From Gammaproteobacteria bacterium DTU037 (GTDB lineage: Bacteria; Pseudomonadota; Gammaproteobacteria; Pseudomonadales; Pseudomonadaceae): DNA of 43,652 nt. The notes beneath the pieces are model-generated. The model did no database searches, had not been told where the DNA came from, and worked only from the letters and a program-made list of their open reading frames with translations. The stretch spans positions 1 through 43,652 of the forward strand of contig LFRZ01000078.1 of assembly GCA_001513025.1 (NCBI GenBank), read 5' to 3'. Each line of letters opens with the position of its first letter. Position 1 is the stretch's first letter. This document shows positions 1-8,978 of this stretch, one piece after another. Position numbers and translations under genes: made by a program.

Positions 1-50
<50 letters not shown>

Positions 51-183
51 GCGCAAAGTATAGCGTGTTTTCGAACCTTGTCAAACCCTAAGTCACTCTA
101 TCGACATTAAAGTCGCCGCTTAAGAGCCGGCTAATGCTAAGCTAGCGGCTCAAGAGGCTCTGTATATAGGGGTTAGAGAGGCT

Positions 184-1248
184 TTGAGCTCGCGTAAAAT
201 AATTCACATTGATGCCGATTGTTTTTATGCCGCCATTGAACTGCGTGATGATCCACGCTTACAAGGGCGCGCCGTGGCTGTGGGTGGCGCGGCAGATCGG
301 CGTGGAGTGATTGCCACGTGCAATTATGAAGCACGCTCTTGGGGTGTGCATTCAGCGATGCCGACTGCCCGTGCGCTCAAGCTCTGCCCTGACCTTGTGG
401 TGATTAAGCCGCGCATGGATACCTATAAAGCCGCCTCGAAGCAGATTCATAATATTTTACACGACTACACCGACTGTATTGAGCCCTTATCCTTAGATGA
501 AGCGTTTTTGGATGTCAGCGCTTGCGAGATGTGTTCTGGCAGTGCCACCTTAATGGCCAAGGAGATCCGCAGTCGTATTTGGCAGGAACTGCGTTTGGTG
601 GTGTCGGCTGGGGTGGCGCCGAATAAGTTTTTAGCCAAAATCGCCTCGGATTGGCGTAAACCCAATGGCTTGTTTGTGATCACCCCAGATCAGCTGGATG
701 ATTTTGTCTTAGCTTTACCGGTGAAAAAACTGCATGGCGTGGGTAAAGTGACTGCGGCTAAATTGGCACGCATGGGGATTAATGATTGCGCACAGCTGCG
801 TGAGCACAGCCTGTTAGCCCTGAGCAAAGCCTTTGGCAGCTTTGGTGAGCGTTTGTGGTCATTGGCGCGCGGGATTGATGATCGTCCAGTGCAGCCTGAT
901 AGCCGCAGGCAAAGTGTCAGTGTTGAACGTACCTTTGAGCAGGATTTGCCCGATCTCGCCGCCTGCCAAGCACAGCTGCCCAATCTGCTAGAGGATTTAG
1001 CCCAACGCCAAGCGCGCTTAGATGGCAGTTACCAGCCTGATAAGCCTTTTGTAAAAGTGAAGTTCCATGACTTTAGCCAAACCACTGTTGAGCAAGCCGG
1101 CGCAGCGCTGGATCTGGACAGTTACCGCTTGCTACTATCGGCAGCCTTTATGCGCGGCAATAAACCCGTACGCCTACTAGGTGTGGGCGTGCGCTTATTC
1201 GATCGCCAGCAGCAAGATGCTGTGCAACTGGAGTTGTTCACTCAGTGA
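184..1248 (+). CDS. dinB: DNA polymerase IV (Y-family translesion polymerase)
   Basis: This is the error-prone Y-family polymerase that bypasses damaged template bases. The 354 aa product has the first catalytic motif at the N-terminus (HIDADCFYAA, with D10) and the second acidic pair D105-E106 in SLDEAF. The little-finger domain fills the C-terminal third. The last residues contain QLELF (348-352), a near-consensus sliding-clamp binding peptide. Length is normal for the family. The start is a TTG at 184; no ATG lies close in frame, and the family N-terminus (xRKIIHID) supports it. A weak CTGT half-site at 160-163 does not make a convincing LexA box, so SOS control is not shown. The gene is followed at once by yqaA and diverges from the tRNA-Met gene. 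Confidence 0.97.
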   Translation: MSSRKIIHIDADCFYAAIELRDDPRLQGRAVAVGGAADRRGVIATCNYEARSWGVHSAMPTARALKLCPDLVVIKPRMDTYKAASKQIHNILHDYTDCIEPLSLDEAFLDVSACEMCSGSATLMAKEIRSRIWQELRLVVSAGVAPNKFLAKIASDWRKPNGLFVITPDQLDDFVLALPVKKLHGVGKVTAAKLARMGINDCAQLREHSLLALSKAFGSFGERLWSLARGIDDRPVQPDSRRQSVSVERTFEQDLPDLAACQAQLPNLLEDLAQRQARLDGSYQPDKPFVKVKFHDFSQTTVEQAGAALDLDSYRLLLSAAFMRGNKPVRLLGVGVRLFDRQQQDAVQLELFTQ

Positions 1249-1291
1249 TAGCCCTTATGTATTTTATCCTTTCAGCATTCGCGGCTACGCT

Positions 1292-1735
1292 GTGTTGAGT
1301 TGGGTCAGTTATCTGGGGCTAGCAGTGTCCGCCTGCGTTGCGGCGACCTTATTGCCGATGCAGTCTGAAGCAGCGCTGGTCGCCCTACTCGCTCTGGAAC
1401 CTCGCGCAGTCTACTCATTAGTACTGGTCGCCTCGTTGGGTAATGTGCTGGGCTCGCAAATGAATTGGTGGTTGGGCACACAACTGCAACGCTGGCAGAC
1501 GCGACGTTGGTTCCCAGTAAAACCTGCGCAATTGCAACGAGCCCAACACTGGTATCAACGCTACGGGCACTGGAGTTTATTATTCAGTTGGTTGCCGCTG
1601 ATCGGTGATCCTTTGACCTTGATTGCTGGGGCGCTGCGTGAGCCTTTTTGGCGCTTTACCTTACTGGTCAGTATCGCAAAAGCGGGACGCTATTCGGTCT
1701 TGGCCTATGTCACATTGTATTTTTTAAAGACCTAA
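1292..1735 (+). CDS. yqaA: YqaA-like DedA-family inner membrane protein
   Basis: This is a small membrane protein of the SNARE-associated/DedA superfamily, similar to E. coli YqaA; its substrate is unknown. Recognisable family stretches are the ATLLPMQSE-like segment near the N-terminus, SLGNVLGSQMNWWLG, and RYGHWSLLFSWLPLIGDPLTLIAG, the region with the conserved polar and proline residues inside the membrane. From the GTG at 1292 the product is 147 aa, close to E. coli YqaA (about 142 aa). The reading frame stays open upstream into dinB (to 1181), but that stretch reads as dinB in another frame. TTG at 1295 is an equally plausible start. It probably belongs to the dinB transcript. Confidence 0.82.
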   Translation: MLSWVSYLGLAVSACVAATLLPMQSEAALVALLALEPRAVYSLVLVASLGNVLGSQMNWWLGTQLQRWQTRRWFPVKPAQLQRAQHWYQRYGHWSLLFSWLPLIGDPLTLIAGALREPFWRFTLLVSIAKAGRYSVLAYVTLYFLKT

Positions 1736-1894
1736 TCGACAGTCGACTATCGCTGTTCAGCGCTTAATTAAGCCAAGGTTAGGCGGGGGTAGCACGCTGC
1801 TGTATGATTGGCGCTGGTTAACACTTTGAGCATTGTATTATTTATGTCCCATTTATCACCGAGCAACACTGCGCCACTCGTTAATAGCAAGGGT

Positions 1895-2422
1895 ATGTTT
1901 AAGCTGTTAGTCATCAAGCCTGAAGACTACCGTCAGCAAACCCGTAAAGCGACATGGATTATTATTGCGGTATTTGTTGCGCTGGCGATGCTGTTGTCCA
2001 GTCTATTTGTGATGTTTTTCGGTGAGCCTGGCGGCGATAATTTTCGTTTAAATATGGCTGGTGTAGCAATGGGCGTAGTGATTACCGCCGCACTGGTGCG
2101 TCAGCTGTTCAGTAAGCAGTCGTGGATGGCCGCCAATGTGTATGGCTGGAGGCTTAAGCGCAGTTTAATGAGCGTGACTAATGTGATGCACCATGTCACC
2201 GCTGGCGTTGCCGCACAAAACCCAGCTGCGATGAAGCTGTTACGCTTTTATCATTTGGGACTGATTCAAATGCATCAACTGGATGGCAATACCGGTGAAG
2301 CCAGTCAGATCGTATATGAGGCCGATGCGCATAAGCAGTGCATGCAAGCGCTGGACATCGATGGTGATCAACAGACACTCGACCCTGCCTGGATTCAGGC
2401 GGTTAAAAGCACCTCTGTCTAG
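1895..2422 (+). CDS. DUF3087 family membrane protein
   Basis: This is a conserved protein of unknown function found in Pseudomonas and relatives. The 175 aa product starts with a short charged segment (MFKLLVIKPEDYRQQ), followed by two hydrophobic segments (about residues 20-45 and 52-70). A soluble C-terminal half follows, containing RSLMSVTNVMHHV and LLRFYHLGLIQMHQLDG, stretches I recall as typical of DUF3087. The frame is open further upstream, with a TTG at 1808 and an ATG at 1844. I chose the ATG at 1895 because family members begin with this MFxL sequence; the ATG at 1844 remains possible. It is followed by a strong hairpin at 2429-2467. Confidence 0.8.
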   Translation: MFKLLVIKPEDYRQQTRKATWIIIAVFVALAMLLSSLFVMFFGEPGGDNFRLNMAGVAMGVVITAALVRQLFSKQSWMAANVYGWRLKRSLMSVTNVMHHVTAGVAAQNPAAMKLLRFYHLGLIQMHQLDGNTGEASQIVYEADAHKQCMQALDIDGDQQTLDPAWIQAVKSTSV

Positions 2423-2428
2423 CGCTGA

Positions 2429-2467
2429 TGAGGCTGGTGTCTGCAGCAACTGCAAGCACCAGCCTCA
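2429..2467. terminator. Long hairpin between convergent genes (probable terminator)
   Basis: TGAGGCTGGTG (2429-2439) pairs perfectly with CACCAGCCTCA (2457-2467). An inner TGCAG/CTGCA stem closes on a CAA loop. It sits 7 nt after the DUF3087 stop codon and 55 nt beyond the stop of the convergent lipoprotein gene. No T tract follows on either strand, so it could act as a Rho-assisted stop or an mRNA 3' stabiliser. Confidence 0.6.
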
Positions 2468-2521
2468 AAGCACAGCGACTCGGAAATACAGCGCAGTATC
2501 GGTATGCTCGATGCCAGTGTC

Positions 2522-2743
2522 TTAGTTTTTCTTGATGGTGTGAATATCATCTTTATTGATAGATACAGGCTTGCCATCTTTCTGGGTAAACTCGTAAAAG
2601 CCACTGTCTTCGTTGTATTTAGGTTCGTCGGTGGTTTCCAGTTGCACACCGTTTTTCAAGGTGATCACTGTTGGCGAAGCACAACCGGCTAACGTCACCA
2701 AAGCTGCAGCGACAAATAACGACGTAAGATATTTTTTACTCAT
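2522..2743 (-). CDS. Small YgdI/YgdR-like (DUF903) lipoprotein
   Basis: The 73 aa protein begins MSKKYLTSLFVAAALVTLAG and has a lipobox LAGC, so it should be processed by signal peptidase II and anchored in a membrane. The mature part has the YgdI/YgdR pattern: VITLKNGVQLETTDEP, then a YNEDSGFYEFTQKDGKPVSI segment and the ending INKDDIHTIKK. The family folds as a small beta barrel of unknown role. I chose the ATG at 2743 rather than the longer open frame from 2821 because GGAG lies 6 nt upstream and the signal peptide starts there. Confidence 0.88.
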   Translation of the reverse strand: MSKKYLTSLFVAAALVTLAGCASPTVITLKNGVQLETTDEPKYNEDSGFYEFTQKDGKPVSINKDDIHTIKKN

Positions 2744-2842
2744 AAGTTTTCTCCATATAATAAGTGTGTCAATAGTAATCAATATGACAGCACAAGTCGC
2801 ATACAGATTTAAAGCTAACACAACCTAGTACTGACAATAGCG

Positions 2843-3100
2843 CTATTCTTCCTGCGCAGTCAGTTGATCGAGATCATCCAACCACTCTTTAGGCACATCA
2901 CTGCGTAAACACAGCTGGCACTGCTGACTTTCCATATCAAAAAGAATCACCGCCTGTTTTGTAGCTAAGGCACGACGCACCCGTTCAATACGTGTATCCA
3001 ATGGCGTTTCATCACCATTATCCGTGCCGTCACGGGTGACAAAGTCTTCAATTAAGCCTGTGAGCGTATCAGGCGCCAGCTGTTCAAAAGGAATTAGCAT
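2843..3100 (-). CDS. YheU family protein (UPF0270)
   Basis: This is a small soluble protein of unknown function. The 85 aa product has the family N-terminus MLIPFEQLAPDTLTGLIEDF, then VTRDGTDNGDETPLDTRIERV and the strand AVILFDMESQQCQL. The ATG at 3100 is the family start. However, the frame is open upstream to a GTG at 3190, which has an excellent GGAGGAG ribosome site and would add 30 residues; this is raised as a finding. A convincing ribosome site is not visible in front of 3100. Confidence 0.83.
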   Translation of the reverse strand: MLIPFEQLAPDTLTGLIEDFVTRDGTDNGDETPLDTRIERVRRALATKQAVILFDMESQQCQLCLRSDVPKEWLDDLDQLTAQEE

Positions 3101-3362
3101 AAAGTCATTAAATCTGGGATGGCCTTGTACTTTAACACAGCAGCGTGCCCTACCGCTGAGCAGTTGCCATGCCCCAAGCACGAAGAACACTTAGAGCTCC
3201 TCCTGCAATAGCGTTAAACTTGCCCGCTTGGCTTGCAACTGGGAGTATGGCTGTAGCCGTGCAGTCTTGTGTAAAGCCGAGCCAAGCAATGGATGCAGCA
3301 GTATTGAATTGAATAAGCTGTGCCTGATGACTCACCACAGCCACTACTAAGTACCTATTCAT

Positions 3363-4679
3363 ATGAATGACTTTCTACAAACAATTTTACTCTGGTCAAG
3401 CAGCAGCCCTTATTGGCTCGGCTCGGCAATTTTTATTACCGCTTTTTTAGAATGTTTAGCGTTGGTGGGTATTGTTCTGCCTGGCGTTGTGCTGATGTTT
3501 GGCTTGGCGGTTATCGCCGGCGGCAGCAGCCTAGAGCTCACCACTGTGCTATTGCTGGCATGGCTGGGCGGGCTTTGCGGGGATTTTATTTCATATGCTT
3601 TAGGCTATCGTCTGAAAAATAAAGTGCCGCAACTGCCCTTATTACGTAGCCATCGACACTGGCTGATCAATGCCGAACTGCACTTTCAACGCTACGGCGT
3701 CTTAAGTTTACTATTGGGACGCTTTATTGGTCCTTTACGCCCCATACTGCCTTTAGTGGCCGGCATGCTGGCCATGCCCTTTATCCGCTTCGCCGCAGTC
3801 AGTGTATTTGCCGCAGCGGGCTGGGCGATTGCTTATCTTATGCCGGGCTGGATGGTCGGAGCCGCTTTTGAACTGCACTCCCCGCCCGGTTTTTGGTTAC
3901 AGGCAAGCTGGGTGGCTGCTTGTTTAGCCCTCTGCGCCGCATTCAGCATCTTCGGCTGTTTACGTGGCTGGCGAACCAGCAGTTTAGTCAGCGCAGCCGT
4001 ATCAAGCCTGGCCTTGTTTGCTTTGATGTTAAGTTGGCAACATCTGTCGATATTTGATCTATATTTACACGAGTTAAGCCAGTTGCTGCGTACATCATGG
4101 CTCGACCACAGCATGGTATTGATTACCCGCTTAGGTGACTTCTCCACCCAATTAGTAGTGAGTGTTATCTTGTGTGCACTACTGCTGCTATTTAGGCAGT
4201 TCCAAGCCCTTATTTTTGCCAGCAGCACCTTGTTAATAACCGCTGTAAGCAACTGGTTATTTAAGCACTTTTTTGAACGCGCACGGCCATCGTTATTGCT
4301 TGAGCCATTGCAAAGTTTTAGCTTTCCAAGCGGACACAGTGCCTCTGGTTTTGCGTTTTTTCTAGTGTTAGGCGTGTTGGCCAGTCGCCAACAACCGCAG
4401 CGCTGGCGAGTCCTTTGGCTGCTTATTGCCTTAGTGCCAGCCGCTTGCATTGCTTTGTCGAGGGTGTATTTAACTGCGCACTGGCCTACGGATATTTTAG
4501 CCGGTGCATTGCTGGCCAGCGTTATTTGTTCCATTAGCTTAATGCTCGTACAAACAACGCAGCCTATGCCTGCGCTACGCAAACAGCACTGGCAACTGAT
4601 CATTCCATTATTGCTATTGACGTTGACTGCGCTACTGAGTTGGAATTTCGCTGAGGCTTTACAAATGTACGCACACTAA
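3363..4679 (+). CDS. DedA - PAP2 phosphatase fusion membrane protein
   Basis: The 438 aa polytopic protein joins two domains. Residues 1-190 are a DedA/SNARE-associated domain (lipid scrambling or undecaprenyl-phosphate recycling family), recognisable from ECLALVGIVLPG and GRFIGPLRPILPLVAGM (119-135). Residues 230-410 are a type-2 phosphatidic acid phosphatase with all three signature motifs: K301 to R308-P309, PSGH (322-325) and SR (366-367) followed by H373 and D377. It should dephosphorylate a lipid phosphate at the outer face of the inner membrane. A role in undecaprenyl pyrophosphate or phosphatidate turnover is inference. No clear ribosome site precedes the ATG. Confidence 0.9.
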   Translation: MNDFLQTILLWSSSSPYWLGSAIFITAFLECLALVGIVLPGVVLMFGLAVIAGGSSLELTTVLLLAWLGGLCGDFISYALGYRLKNKVPQLPLLRSHRHWLINAELHFQRYGVLSLLLGRFIGPLRPILPLVAGMLAMPFIRFAAVSVFAAAGWAIAYLMPGWMVGAAFELHSPPGFWLQASWVAACLALCAAFSIFGCLRGWRTSSLVSAAVSSLALFALMLSWQHLSIFDLYLHELSQLLRTSWLDHSMVLITRLGDFSTQLVVSVILCALLLLFRQFQALIFASSTLLITAVSNWLFKHFFERARPSLLLEPLQSFSFPSGHSASGFAFFLVLGVLASRQQPQRWRVLWLLIALVPAACIALSRVYLTAHWPTDILAGALLASVICSISLMLVQTTQPMPALRKQHWQLIIPLLLLTLTALLSWNFAEALQMYAH

Positions 4680-4694
4680 TGCCAGCAAGTAATT

Positions 4695-4730
4695 AGGAGA
4701 CTGCTTGCTATGCAGCAATAACAATCTCCT
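4695..4730 (+). terminator. Possible hairpin terminator after the DedA-PAP2 gene
   Basis: AGGAGA (4695-4700) pairs with TCTCCT (4725-4730). An inner TTGCT/AGCAA stem closes on ATGC. It lies 15 nt after the stop codon. The downstream TCCCTT is only weakly T-rich. The rest of the gap to 4942 is AT-rich and shows no gene. Confidence 0.35.
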
Positions 4731-4942
4731 TCCCTTACTATGCACTTAGCGTATTAAATCTAATCCGCTAAGTTTAACCTCCTTGTTAAACATCCTTGTC
4801 GTATACCCTGCCACTCCATATAGCACTCATATTTATGTCATCTTAATTAACTATTCCCTTCTCTATCATCCTGATAACTTTAACTAAGATGTCCTGTGTT
4901 TGCATCCTTGCAAAATGCAACGCAACTTAAATTAAACAGCTA

Positions 4943-5260
4943 CTATTCAACTGTTAATTTATGTAGATTCTTCTCCATTATCGCCACGCCAATACCTTTA
5001 ACTTCGATCAATTCATCCACCGAAGCAAAAGAACCATTTTCCTCACGGTACTCAACAATTGCTCGCGCCTTAGCTGCACCGATACCGTTCAGCTCACGCG
5101 CCAGTGTTTCTATATCTGCCGTATTAATATTGACTCTAGGCTGGTCAATCGTTGCTACAATCTGCGTTTGTGCTGCGGCCTGAGGTTCAGCAGCAATAGC
5201 CAAGAAACTGCCGGCACTTAAGGCTGCAGCCAATATTGTATTAATCATTAATTTCCGCAT
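4943..5260 (-). CDS. ComEA-like helix-hairpin-helix DNA-binding protein
   Basis: The 105 aa protein has an N-terminal signal peptide (MRKLMINTILAAALSAGSFLAIA, cleavage probably after AIAA). A spacer precedes a ComEA-type double helix-hairpin-helix domain: VNINTADIETLARELNGIGAAKARAIVEYR, then GSFASVDELIEVKGIGVAIMEKN. The two GIG hairpins are intact. The family binds DNA without sequence specificity and in competent bacteria holds incoming DNA in the periplasm. The ATG at 5260 is preferred over the GTG at 5266, since AAGGA sits 8 nt before it. No other competence gene lies nearby, so a role in uptake is inference. Confidence 0.9.
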   Translation of the reverse strand: MRKLMINTILAAALSAGSFLAIAAEPQAAAQTQIVATIDQPRVNINTADIETLARELNGIGAAKARAIVEYREENGSFASVDELIEVKGIGVAIMEKNLHKLTVE

Positions 5261-5479
5261 AAACACCGTCCTTGTGGGATTAAAAACCTATAGCCTTTAT
5301 TGCCTATTATTGATGATAGGTTGCGGCTACAGCTTTCAAAATAGACGTTATATTGAGCTTGTCAAAATTAAATACAAATACTTTAGAGCGTGCTGCAGAA
5401 AAAGCGCACAGGACTATTAATTAACGAATAATATAAAATAGTTATATATCTAAATTACAACTAATAACTATTATTATGT

Positions 5480-5516
5480 GACTGAACTCAGCATATAGAA
5501 TATACCGAGCTCAGTC
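5480..5516 (-). terminator. Terminator hairpin after exaC
   Basis: A 17-nt arm (5480-5496) pairs with 5500-5516 at 14 of 17 positions around a 3-nt loop. It sits 8 nt downstream of the aldehyde dehydrogenase stop codon on the minus strand and is followed by an AT-rich run. Confidence 0.7.
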
Positions 5517-5524
5517 GTATGGTG

Positions 5525-7045
5525 CTAGAAGAAGCCCATAGGGTTGATGTCGTAACTGATCAGCAAGTTTTTCGTCTGCTGATAATGATCCAGGATCATT
5601 TTATGCGTTTCACGGCCCACACCGGACTTTTTATAACCGCCAAAAGCCGCATGCGCAGGATACAGATGGTAACAGTTGGTCCACACTCGCCCCGCCTTAA
5701 TACCGCGCCCCATACGATAGGCACGATTGATGTCACGCGTCCACACCCCAGCGCCTAAACCAAACTCGGTGTCATTGGCAATCTCAAGTGCTTCTGCTTC
5801 GTCTTTAAAGGTGGTCACTGCCACCACGGGGCCAAAAATCTCTTCTTGGAACACGCGCATTTTATTGTGGCCTTTAAGCAGCGTTGGCTGAATGTAATAG
5901 CCTGTGGCCAGATCGCCTTCCAGTTTTTCAACTTTGCCACCAGTTAACAGCTCAGCACCCTCTTTTTCCGCAATGTCCATATAGGACATGATTTTTTCAA
6001 ACTGCTGGGACGAGGCTTGCGCGCCAACCATGGTCTCGGTATCCAGCGGATTACCGCGACGAATTTGCTTAATCTTCTTCATTACTTCAGCCATAAATGG
6101 CTCGTAAATCGACTCTTGAATCAGCGCACGCGAGGGACAGGTACACACCTCACCCTGGTTAAAAAACGCCAAGACCAATCCTTCAGCCGCTTTTTCAATA
6201 AACGCAGGTTCGGCCTGCATAATGTCTTCAAAGAAGATATTTGGTGACTTACCGCCCAGCTCAACGGTACTTGGGATAATATTATCCGCCGCGGCATGCA
6301 TAATTCGTGAGCCCACGGGTGTGGAGCCGGTAAAGGCAATTTTTGCAATGCGTGTACTGGTAATAAGTGCCTCGCCTGCTTCGCGACCAAAACCTTGCAC
6401 CACATTTAACACGCCAGACGGTAATAAATCACCAATCAACTCCATCAGCACAGTGATAGATAAAGGTGTTTGCTCAGCAGGTTTGAGAATCACACAGTTA
6501 CCAGCCGCCAACGCGGGTGCTAATTTCCAAGAGGCCATTAATAGAGGAAAGTTCCAAGGAATAATCTGTCCCACCACGCCTAATGGTTCATGAAAATGAT
6601 AAGCCGCAGTGTGTTCATTAATTTCTGCAGAGGTACCCTCTTGCGCGCGGATACAGCCGGCAAAGTAACGGAAGTGATCGGCTGCCAAAGGCACGTCAGC
6701 GTTTAGCGTTTCGCGGATGGCCTTACCATTATCCCAGGTTTCAGTCACTGCAAGCAGTTCTAGGTTATCTTCAATGCGATCAGCAATTTTCAATAACACT
6801 AGAGCACGGTCTTGCACTGAGGTTTTACCCCAAGCCGCCGCAGCAGCATGGGCTGCATCTAAAGCCAAATTAATATCATCGGCGTTTGAGCGTGGAAACT
6901 CACCGCAATCTGCTCCCGTAACAGGGGTAGTATTGGTAAAATACTCACCATTGACCGGAGGAACAAACTGACCACCAATAAAATTACCGTAGCGGGGTTT
7001 GATCGTGAGCAAAGAGCCTTGAGTACCAGGTTGTGCATAAATCAT
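5525..7045 (-). CDS. exaC: NAD+-dependent acetaldehyde (aldehyde) dehydrogenase, ExaC type
   Basis: This cytoplasmic enzyme oxidises acetaldehyde and other short aldehydes to acids with NAD+. The 506 aa length equals that of P. aeruginosa ExaC, and long stretches look nearly identical to what I recall of it ([40 protein letters not shown]). The general-base glutamate is E252 in ELGGKSPN and the nucleophile is C291 in NQGEVCTC. The ATG at 7045 has a GAGG ribosome site; an upstream extension to 7090 is open but not family-like. Next to it are the acetate permease genes yjcH-actP, so ethanol or acetaldehyde is probably converted to acetate here. The terminator between them indicates separate transcripts. 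Confidence 0.93.
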   Translation of the reverse strand: MIYAQPGTQGSLLTIKPRYGNFIGGQFVPPVNGEYFTNTTPVTGADCGEFPRSNADDINLALDAAHAAAAAWGKTSVQDRALVLLKIADRIEDNLELLAVTETWDNGKAIRETLNADVPLAADHFRYFAGCIRAQEGTSAEINEHTAAYHFHEPLGVVGQIIPWNFPLLMASWKLAPALAAGNCVILKPAEQTPLSITVLMELIGDLLPSGVLNVVQGFGREAGEALITSTRIAKIAFTGSTPVGSRIMHAAADNIIPSTVELGGKSPNIFFEDIMQAEPAFIEKAAEGLVLAFFNQGEVCTCPSRALIQESIYEPFMAEVMKKIKQIRRGNPLDTETMVGAQASSQQFEKIMSYMDIAEKEGAELLTGGKVEKLEGDLATGYYIQPTLLKGHNKMRVFQEEIFGPVVAVTTFKDEAEALEIANDTEFGLGAGVWTRDINRAYRMGRGIKAGRVWTNCYHLYPAHAAFGGYKKSGVGRETHKMILDHYQQTKNLLISYDINPMGFF

Positions 7046-7260
7046 AAGCGTAGCCTCGTTATCTACAATGCCGGCGCCAATCGCGGGCACGATACACCTC
7101 GATCATAACGGCTCTACGCTTCAACAAAAGCGCTGACACACAAGACTTTAGTATTGGTATATCAATAAACATTCTATTGAATCAGCAACCTGCCAAGCAG
7201 TCGCCCTCAATCGAATTAATATCAAGCAGTGATTATTTAAACAATGCGTAGCACAACTAA

Positions 7261-7292
7261 AAAAGGGTGAACGCCTGCGCGCCCACCCTTTT
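7261..7292 (-). terminator. Rho-independent terminator after actP
   Basis: AAAAGGGTG (7261-7269) pairs with CACCCTTTT (7284-7292). On the minus strand the stem is followed by a run of T. It lies 19 nt past the actP stop codon. Confidence 0.85.
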
Positions 7293-7310
7293 AATTCCAC
7301 TCAATTACCT

Positions 7311-8978
7311 CTAATGCTGTTGCGCGACGGCAACACCATAGCCCGTTTGCCCACGCACATACTGATCAGCAAAGGCTGCGCGCTCAAGCTCTGCTGCGGC
7401 ACTCTGATCGCGCATTGACACAAAATAAGCCAAACCAAAGGCAATCGGCATGGAGAACAATGCCGGCTGAGTGTAAGGAAAGATTGCGTCAGCAAAACCA
7501 AACACATCGACCCAGACCGATTTAGACAGCACCACCATCGTCACTGAACTGATCAAACCACCGTAACCACCCGCCATCGCGCCGCGTGTGGTCAGATTGC
7601 GCCAGTACATCGACAGAATCAGTACAGGGAAGTTCGCCGATGCGGCAACGCCAAAGGCCAGTGCCGCCATAAAGGCGACGTTCATATGCTCGAAAGCCAT
7701 GCCCAATACAATCGCGACAACCCCTAAGCATGCAGTGGCAATTTTAGTGACACGCAGCTCTTGAGCTTCTGTCACCTTGCCACGCTTATAGACTTCGGCA
7801 TACAGATCATGGGCAATCGCGGTGGCACCAGCCAAAGCCAAGCCCGCCACTACCGCAAGAATAGTGGCAAAGGCCACCGCCGAGAGGAAGCCCAGCAGCA
7901 TATTGCCGCCCACCGCCTGCGCTAAATGCATGGCCACCATATTGCTACCGCCAAGCAAAGCAGCTCCCAAATCACCACCCTCAAAGAAGCTGGTGTTCTG
8001 CCCCACAATCACAATGGCTGCCACGCCCATAATCGCAATGACGTTAAAAAAGTACGCAATAAAGACTGAGGCGTAGAGCACTGACTTACGCGCTTCTTTA
8101 GCATTGGATACGGTGAAGAAGCGCATCAGAATATGCGGTAAACCCGCCGTACCAAACATCAAGCCTAACCCCATCGAAATGGCGGTAATCGGATCAGACA
8201 ACAGGCTGCCAGGCTCAACTAAACGATCACCCAGACTGTGTACCGCACTGGCTTCAGTGATTAAGCGATCATAGCTAAAGTCAAATTGCGAGAACGCCAA
8301 TAGCATCACGCAGGTGCCGCCAAACAACAGCAAGCAGGCTTTAATGATTTGCACCCAAGTGGTGGCAACCATACCGCCAAAGGTGACATAAACAATCATC
8401 AAACCACCAACGATAAACAGCGCCAGCGTGTACTCTAAGCCAAACAGTAAGCGGATTAACTGACCGGCACCAACCATCTGCGCCACCAAATAAAAGCACA
8501 CCACAATCAAGGAACTGATCGCCGCCATGGTACGGATTTTGCGCTGATTTAAGCGGTAAGAGGTAATATCAACAAAGGTGAATTTACCCAAGTTACGTAA
8601 CCGCTCAGCCATCAAGAACAAAATAATCGGCCAGCCCGCAAAGAACGCCACCATATAAATATAGGCATCCACACCCGACATATAAATCATTGCGGTAAAA
8701 CCAAGCAAGGTCGCTGCTGACATATAATCACCAGCAATAGCTAAGCCATTTTGAAAGCCCGTAATGCCGCCGCCCGCCGTATAGAAATCAGAGGTGGTAC
8801 GGGTACGTCGCGCCGCCCACACGGTGATTAATAAGGTCATCATCACAAAAACAAAAAACATACTGATCGCAGGTACGTTCAGCGGTTTGTCCGCAGCCAG
8901 CGCTAAAGGACTGAGTCCCAGTAAGGATAAGGTCAGCAGTGGCTTAGCACATACTGTTATGCCGTTTTTAATACTCAT
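7311..8978 (-). CDS. actP: Cation/acetate symporter
   Basis: This is a sodium:solute symporter family permease for acetate and related short monocarboxylates. The 555 aa protein begins with a signal-like segment (LTLSLLGLSPLALAAD), as ActP does. About thirteen membrane segments follow, with the family stretches TSDFYTAGGGITGFQNGLAIAGDYMSAA and GTAGLPHILMRFFTVSNAKEARKS. The start overlaps the yjcH stop in an ATGA (8975-8978), so the two are translationally coupled. A strong terminator follows. With ExaC it forms a two-carbon utilisation locus. No acs gene is visible in the window. Confidence 0.95.
   Translation of the reverse strand: MSIKNGITVCAKPLLTLSLLGLSPLALAADKPLNVPAISMFFVFVMMTLLITVWAARRTRTTSDFYTAGGGITGFQNGLAIAGDYMSAATLLGFTAMIYMSGVDAYIYMVAFFAGWPIILFLMAERLRNLGKFTFVDITSYRLNQRKIRTMAAISSLIVVCFYLVAQMVGAGQLIRLLFGLEYTLALFIVGGLMIVYVTFGGMVATTWVQIIKACLLLFGGTCVMLLAFSQFDFSYDRLITEASAVHSLGDRLVEPGSLLSDPITAISMGLGLMFGTAGLPHILMRFFTVSNAKEARKSVLYASVFIAYFFNVIAIMGVAAIVIVGQNTSFFEGGDLGAALLGGSNMVAMHLAQAVGGNMLLGFLSAVAFATILAVVAGLALAGATAIAHDLYAEVYKRGKVTEAQELRVTKIATACLGVVAIVLGMAFEHMNVAFMAALAFGVAASANFPVLILSMYWRNLTTRGAMAGGYGGLISSVTMVVLSKSVWVDVFGFADAIFPYTQPALFSMPIAFGLAYFVSMRDQSAAAELERAAFADQYVRGQTGYGVAVAQQH

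Noticed and set aside
160..175. CTGTATATAGGGGTTA upstream of dinB as a LexA box
   Set aside because: It has the CTGT half but lacks the matching ACAG half at the right distance, so it is not reported as an SOS box.
1736..1746. TCGAC-A-GTCGA palindrome after yqaA as a terminator
   Set aside because: The stem is short, without a loop or T tract.
3150..3362. 70-aa open frame on the minus strand opposite the DedA-PAP2 start
   Set aside because: No recognisable family and no clear ribosome site. Its end overlaps the possible YheU extension. It is probably chance.
3833..4603. 256-aa minus-strand open frame inside the DedA-PAP2 gene
   Set aside because: It is a shadow of a strongly supported gene in another frame, with low-complexity basic content and no family match.
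5291..5329. Nested weak hairpins (TAGCC/GGCTA and CCTAT/ATAGG) upstream of comEA as an attenuator
   Set aside because: Stems are 5 bp each in AT-rich DNA. A TTTTT follows on the minus strand, but the fold is not strong enough to claim control.
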